A DNA stretch of 48,156 nucleotides from contig NZ_LMUJ01000034.1 in NCBI RefSeq assembly GCF_009765975.1, positions 100,596-148,751 on the forward strand, in the 5' to 3' direction. The stretch is from Acidisphaera sp. S103 (GTDB taxonomy: Bacteria; Pseudomonadota; Alphaproteobacteria; Acetobacterales; Acetobacteraceae). Under the pieces are notes generated by a model. That model saw nothing but the letters and a program-made list of their open reading frames with translations. It was not told the DNA's origin and made no database searches. A program made the translations under genes and the position numbers. Shown here one piece after another: positions 43,780 through 48,156 of this stretch (position 1 is its first letter; every line of letters starts with the position of its first letter).

Positions 43780-46700
43780 AGATATTTCTCCCATTTATCC
43801 GCCGGCTCGGCCCGCTCGGGCGCCACCGGCGCAGGTTCCGCCGCCGCCAGCACGCCCAGTTCGCCGGCCAGATGGCGCGCGAACGTGCCGATCGTGGGAT
43901 GCGCCCAAAATGCGGTAATCCGCACCTCACAACCGGTTCGCCGCACGATCTCGCCGCGGATTTTCAATGTCATCAGCGAATCGACGCCGAGTTCACGCAG
44001 CGGCCGGTCGTCGGCGATGTCCGCTGGGTTGAGGCCGGTTACCCCCGCGACAATGGTGGTCAATTCACCACGCAGCGCAGTCACCGCCCTCTGCCCGAAA
44101 CCCCATGGCGCCGCCGACACCACCTGACTCGCGGCGACCGCGGCAGCCCCCGCCTGATTCGGCAGCAGCGGCGCGAACCAGGCCCGAGCCATCTCGTTCG
44201 GCATCCCCCTCAGCCAATCTTCAGCGCGAAACGCCATCAGCGTCGCCGCCGGCTGACCGCTCTCCCAAAGTTCCGGGATCGCCGCGGCCACCTCGGCCTC
44301 GGTCAGTGGAAACACGCCGTCCGCGGCAACGTCGCGTCCGGCCGCCACTGCGCGCCGGGACATGGTGGACCCCGCCACCACCCCCAGCCGCAGGCTCAGC
44401 GTCGGCATCCCCAGTCCGCTGCGATAGCGGGCCAGCGCGTCCAGGAAGCCATTCGCCGCGGCGTAAGCCCCCTGCCCCGGCGAGCCCAGCAGCAGGCTGG
44501 CGGATGACAGCAGCCACATGAAGTCCAGCGCACGGTCGACCGTGACGCGGTGCAGGACCCAGCCCCCATCGAGTTTCGGCGCCAGCACCCGATCAAATGC
44601 GCCGCCCAGCGGGTCGGCTGAATCGAGGCCGGCCAGCATGCCGTCCTCCAGCACGCCCGCCGCATGCACCACGCCCGCAAGCGGCGGCATGTCGCGATCG
44701 ATCTCGGCCAGCACGCCGCGCAACGCCGCTTCATCGGTAACATCGGCCCGCCGGATCAACACCCTGGCCCCGCCCGCCGTCAGCGACGCCAGCGCGGCAC
44801 GCGCCGCCGGGCTTTCTCCACCGCGGCCCAGCAGGATAAGGTTGCGTGCGCCATGCGCCAGCAGGAAGCGGGCGAACAGCAGCCCCAAACTGCCGCAACC
44901 ACCCGTCACCAGATAGGTGCCATCGCGGGTCACCCGCAGCGCTCGCGCCGCCGGCGCGCGTGAGGACCGATCAAGCTGGGCCGCATACAGCGTCGTCGCC
45001 ACGTCCGAACGGCGGATAGCCAAATCAGGCGCGGACAAGCCGGGCGCGGCCAGTACCCGGTTCAGCAACGCGATCTCTTCCGCGCCAGGATGCGAGGACA
45101 GGTCGATCCGCCGGCAGCCCAGTTCCGGATATTCGGTCGCGGCGCTGCGCAGCAATGCCCACAGCATGTCGGCGCCGAGTTGCTCACCGGCCGTGTCCGT
45201 AGGAGCCTGGCCGCCCCGCGTGACCAGCCAGAACCGCGGCGGTTTCGCGACAGCCGCATTCAGCGCCGTCAGGACAAAGCGCAGCCCGGCTCGCTGGACA
45301 GTCGGCGGGTCCGCGTCCCCCATCGGCCCACCCGGCATCATCAGGACGTCGGTTGGCGGCAAGGCACCCGCGAGGCACGCCGCCAGGCCGCCGGAACCGG
45401 TGTCCAACGTCGCGCTAAGCCCGCGGGCGATATCGGCGGCAACCACGTCTGTCGGGTCGGCCAGCACCAGCAGGCGGTGTGACGTCCCCGAACCAGATTG
45501 TGGCGCGGCTATCTCGTGCCAACGAACGTCATACAGGCCGGGCTCCGGACGCGTCTCCACCGTTGCGGCCGAGGACGTGGGCAAGTCCGACCAAGGATCG
45601 AAACCGGGCTGCCAAAAGCGGGTTCGCTGCCAGGGATACCGCGGCACATCTGCCAACACAGGCGGCGGCGCACACAGCCGATCCCAGCGCAGGTCGAACC
45701 CCTCCGCATACAACACCGCCAGCGTCTGGGTCAGTGCGTCCTGCCCCTGGCCACGGCGCAGCGTGGTGATCGGCGGAGCCGCCCCATCGGTGCCCTCCAG
45801 GCACTCCGCCAGGGACCGTTGCAACGCCGGATGCGGCCCAATCTCCAGGAAATGAGTGGTCTCATCCCGGCGCATCGCGGCCACCGCATCGGCAAACCGC
45901 ACCGTCCCGCGTACATTGCCCTGCCAATACGCTTGGTCGATGTCCGCCGCATCAGCCCGGCGGCCCAGGACGGTCGAATAGAACGGTAGCCGCGCCGCGG
46001 CGACGGAAAGGTCGGCCAACCCACCCGCCAATGCCACCGCGGCCGGCGCCATCTGCCGGCTGTGAAAGGCGAAATCGACGGGCAGGCGCTGCCAGGAGAT
46101 CGAACGAACTTCGAGCGCCCGAGTCAGCGCCGCCACTTCGATGGCCGGTGCTGCCAGCACCAGGCCGAGCGGGCTGTTGACGGCCGCGATCTCCACCTGG
46201 TCGGACAGTAACGGCGCGACATCGGTGGGCGAGCCGGCAACCGCCAGCATCGCGCCCCGGCCGGCCGCCATCTGCATCAGCCGGCCGCGTTCGGTGACCA
46301 CGCGACAGGCCTGCGCCAAACTGAGCATCCCGGCGGCATGCAGCGCGGCAACCTCGCCGCAGCTATGGCCGACCACGCAATTGGCGACGACGCCCCAATG
46401 GGCCAACAGCTCGGTCAAACCGTACTGCACCGCAAAGATTGCCGCCTGCGCCCGATCGGTGCGGGCGATCTCCACCGAACTGTCCGGCTGTTGCAACAGT
46501 GCTGCCACCGACCAACCAGCCAGCGGCTCTATCAGCGCGTCGCACGCCTCGATGGCGGCACGGAAAACCGGCTCCCGTCGAATCAACGCGGCGCCCATCC
46601 CGGCCCATTGCGCGCCCTGCCCAGTGTAAACGAAGCCAAGAGCCGGCAACCGATCCGGTCTCCGCCGTCCCATCGCCAGGCCTTCCGCCGGCTCACCGGT

Positions 46701-48156
46701 GGCCAGAGCCCTCAATTGCCGCACCAGTTGCTCGCCATTCGCGAAGCGCAACGCGGCACGATGGCCCAGGTGGCTGCGCCGCAACGCCGTCGTCGCCGCG
46801 ATCACGTGCGGCGAAACCGTGGGATTTGCCAACGCATAGGCCTGCCAGCGCTGCGCCAGTGCCCGCAACGCGGCCGGACTGGCCGCAGACAAAGGCATCA
46901 GCCCAGCCTGTCCTTCGGGCGGGGCCAGCGCGCTGCAGGCCGCGACGGCAGGCGCCTCCTCCAGCACCACATGCACATTGGTGCCGGCGAAACCGAAGGC
47001 GCTGACCCCGGCGCGACGTGGGGTATCACGCCGCGGCAGCGTCTCACCGCCATGCGGCACGCGGACGGCAAGCGTCTCCCAATCGAGGTGCCGGTTCGGC
47101 GTCGCCAAATGCGGGCTGGGCGGGATAGTGCCGGAACGCAGCACCAGCGCGGCCTTGATCAGGCCGGCAATGCCGGCGGCGCTTTCCAGATGGCCGATAA
47201 TGCCCTTGACGGAGCCGATCGGCAGCTTCCCCGCCTCCGCCGAACGCGGCGAGAACACCGCGTCCAACGCACGCACCTCGATCGGATCGCCCAACGGCGT
47301 GCCGGTGCCATGCGCCTCCAGATAGTCGATGGTCGCGGGGTCAGCGCCCGCCCGCCTCAGCGCCCGCTGAATCACCTGCGCCTGCGCGCGGCCACTGGGC
47401 ACCGTCAGCCCGCTGCCACGCCCGTCATGGTTGGCTGCGGACGCCGCCACGACCGCCAGGATGGGATCGCCATCGGCCTGCGCCGCGGCTAACGGCTTCA
47501 GCACCACGACACCGCAGCCCTCACCGCGCACATAGCCATCCGCCGCATCATCGAAGGGGCGGCACGCGCCGCTGGGCGAAAGCGCACCAAGCTGGCCCAG
47601 GCTGGCGTAACCCGGAGATGCCAGGATCAGGTTGACGCCGCCCGCCAGCGCCATGGTGCAGTCACCGGTTCGAAGACTCTCAGCCGCCAGATGCACCGCG
47701 AGCAGCGAAGACGAACACGCGGTATCGACGGCGAGCGCCGGTCCCTGAAAGTCGAACGCATGCGCTATACGTCCCGCGGTGAGTGAAGGCGCGGAGCCGG
47801 TATATGAATAGGGACCGATGCGGTCCGCGACACCGCTATGGAACTGCGCCAGCGCGTAGTCGGCATTGCTGATGCCGACGAACACACCGACTTCCCGGCC
47901 GGCGAGGCCCGGGGTGTCCTGGCCTGCATCTTCCAGCGCCTCCCACGCTACCTCCAACAGCAGGCGCGCCTGCGGGTCCAGCGCCTCGGCCTCGCGCGGT
48001 GAAAGCTGAAAGAAGCCATGGTCGAAACCGGCGACGTCCGGCAGGAAGCAACCGATGACCGGCATGGCGGGGGAGCCGCGTTCGGGCGGCAACGGCCCGG
48101 CCGCGATGATGCCCGCCTGTAGCAGTGACCAGAAGCGCGACGGCCGGTCGGCGCCG
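43776..48156 (-). CDS. Type I PKS module KS-AT-KR-ACP (5' partial)
   Basis: The frame is open to the right edge: codons before any start still encode KS sequence (GADRPSRFWSLLQ), so the N-terminus is missing, probably by a few dozen residues or more. KS: DTACSSS with the cysteine codon 47715-47717, EAHGTGTPLGD, and KGIIGHLE, where Ile replaces the usual Asn but the His is kept. AT: GHSCGE, serine codon 46362-46364, with FAFH at the specificity site (neither HAFH nor YASH). KR: VTGGCGSLG, HAAGVLEDG (LxD type, suggesting a B-type ketoreductase), and SSAS with GAYAAANG holding the catalytic Ser and Tyr. ACP: LGVDSLMT, serine codon 43977-43979. No DH or ER. The C-terminus (PADKWEKYL) overlaps the start of the giant synthase by 4 bp. 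It extends the chain and leaves a hydroxyl that becomes the C5 hydroxyl of the beta-amino acid. Confidence 0.95.
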   Translation of the reverse strand, partial: GADRPSRFWSLLQAGIIAAGPLPPERGSPAMPVIGCFLPDVAGFDHGFFQLSPREAEALDPQARLLLEVAWEALEDAGQDTPGLAGREVGVFVGISNADYALAQFHSGVADRIGPYSYTGSAPSLTAGRIAHAFDFQGPALAVDTACSSSLLAVHLAAESLRTGDCTMALAGGVNLILASPGYASLGQLGALSPSGACRPFDDAADGYVRGEGCGVVVLKPLAAAQADGDPILAVVAASAANHDGRGSGLTVPSGRAQAQVIQRALRRAGADPATIDYLEAHGTGTPLGDPIEVRALDAVFSPRSAEAGKLPIGSVKGIIGHLESAAGIAGLIKAALVLRSGTIPPSPHLATPNRHLDWETLAVRVPHGGETLPRRDTPRRAGVSAFGFAGTNVHVVLEEAPAVAACSALAPPEGQAGLMPLSAASPAALRALAQRWQAYALANPTVSPHVIAATTALRRSHLGHRAALRFANGEQLVRQLRALATGEPAEGLAMGRRRPDRLPALGFVYTGQGAQWAGMGAALIRREPVFRAAIEACDALIEPLAGWSVAALLQQPDSSVEIARTDRAQAAIFAVQYGLTELLAHWGVVANCVVGHSCGEVAALHAAGMLSLAQACRVVTERGRLMQMAAGRGAMLAVAGSPTDVAPLLSDQVEIAAVNSPLGLVLAAPAIEVAALTRALEVRSISWQRLPVDFAFHSRQMAPAAVALAGGLADLSVAAARLPFYSTVLGRRADAADIDQAYWQGNVRGTVRFADAVAAMRRDETTHFLEIGPHPALQRSLAECLEGTDGAAPPITTLRRGQGQDALTQTLAVLYAEGFDLRWDRLCAPPPVLADVPRYPWQRTRFWQPGFDPWSDLPTSSAATVETRPEPGLYDVRWHEIAAPQSGSGTSHRLLVLADPTDVVAADIARGLSATLDTGSGGLAACLAGALPPTDVLMMPGGPMGDADPPTVQRAGLRFVLTALNAAVAKPPRFWLVTRGGQAPTDTAGEQLGADMLWALLRSAATEYPELGCRRIDLSSHPGAEEIALLNRVLAAPGLSAPDLAIRRSDVATTLYAAQLDRSSRAPAARALRVTRDGTYLVTGGCGSLGLLFARFLLAHGARNLILLGRGGESPAARAALASLTAGGARVLIRRADVTDEAALRGVLAEIDRDMPPLAGVVHAAGVLEDGMLAGLDSADPLGGAFDRVLAPKLDGGWVLHRVTVDRALDFMWLLSSASLLLGSPGQGAYAAANGFLDALARYRSGLGMPTLSLRLGVVAGSTMSRRAVAAGRDVAADGVFPLTEAEVAAAIPELWESGQPAATLMAFRAEDWLRGMPNEMARAWFAPLLPNQAGAAAVAASQVVSAAPWGFGQRAVTALRGELTTIVAGVTGLNPADIADDRPLRELGVDSLMTLKIRGEIVRRTGCEVRITAFWAHPTIGTFARHLAGELGVLAAAEPAPVAPERAEPADKWEKYL
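43788..43792 (-). promoter_or_regulatory. Ribosome-binding site favouring the GTG start of the giant synthase
   Basis: GGGAG on the minus strand lies eight bases before GTG 43779, inside the last codons of the PKS gene. The GTG overlaps the PKS TGA as GTGA. This decides against the in-frame ATG at 43794, which has only a weak purine run (GGAT) close to it. Confidence 0.55.

Noticed and set aside
41140-44127. Plus-strand open frame of 995 codons opposite the PKS region
   Set aside because: Also Arg/His/Gln-rich without recognisable motifs, and it spans the junction of two well-supported minus-strand genes.
48090-48092. TTG at 48092 as start of the PKS gene
   Set aside because: It lies inside the KS domain, and codons upstream of it still encode conserved KS residues to the edge of the window.

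Overview
The window carries most of one large hybrid polyketide/non-ribosomal-peptide gene cluster from a GC-rich, probably Gram-negative (proteobacterial) organism. The Gram-negative call rests on a periplasmic-type solute-binding domain fused to an ABC permease and on a PvdE/SyrD-type cyclic-peptide exporter. The genus cannot be told from the sequence.

Layout. On the plus strand, 1-1982 holds two overlapping permease genes of a polar amino-acid-type ABC importer; the first is cut by the left edge. Everything from 2000 to the right edge is on the minus strand and reads right to left as one tightly packed operon: a PKS gene cut by the right edge (43776-48156), a 23.7-kb PKS-aminotransferase-NRPS gene (20065-43779), a one-module NRPS gene (15170-20053), a three-module terminal NRPS gene (3837-15167), a 61-residue membrane protein (3634-3819) and an ABC exporter (2000-3637). 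Gaps in the operon are at most 17 bp and some genes overlap, so its promoter must lie beyond 48156. There is no gene-free stretch over 300 bp. I saw no tRNA, rRNA, CRISPR, insertion sequence, regulator, MbtH-like protein or phosphopantetheinyl transferase.

How the line should work. PKS module KS-AT-KR-ACP gives a beta-hydroxy acyl chain. The next module, KS-AT-cMT-ACP, has no KR, so it leaves an alpha-methyl beta-keto thioester, which the fused class III aminotransferase (AMT) would convert to a beta-amino acyl chain, as in McyE of microcystin synthesis. The peptide part reads: C-pseudoA-T, C-A(Asn)-T, C-A(Val)-T, C-A(Gln)-T, C-T with no A domain, C-A(Gly)-T, C // half-C, A(Tyr) with embedded methyltransferase, T-E // C-A(Gly)-T, C-A(unassigned)-T, C-A(Tyr)-T-E-TE. 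A plausible product is a cyclic lipo- or polyketide-peptide: 3-amino-2-methyl-5-hydroxy-acyl, X1?, Asn, Val, Gln, X2?, Gly, D-methyl-Tyr, Gly, X3, D-Tyr, closed by the TE (perhaps onto the beta-amine) and exported by the ABC protein. Substrate calls come from binding-pocket residues aligned by eye to GrsA-Phe and are inferences.

The most unusual points are an eroded adenylation domain (about 35690-36680), a module whose adenylation domain is missing with a clean C-to-T join (about 24560-26060), and a methyltransferase inside an adenylation domain that looks like a protein arginine methyltransferase, with its double-E loop and C-terminal barrel, rather than the usual NRPS N-methyltransferase (about 17000-17945).
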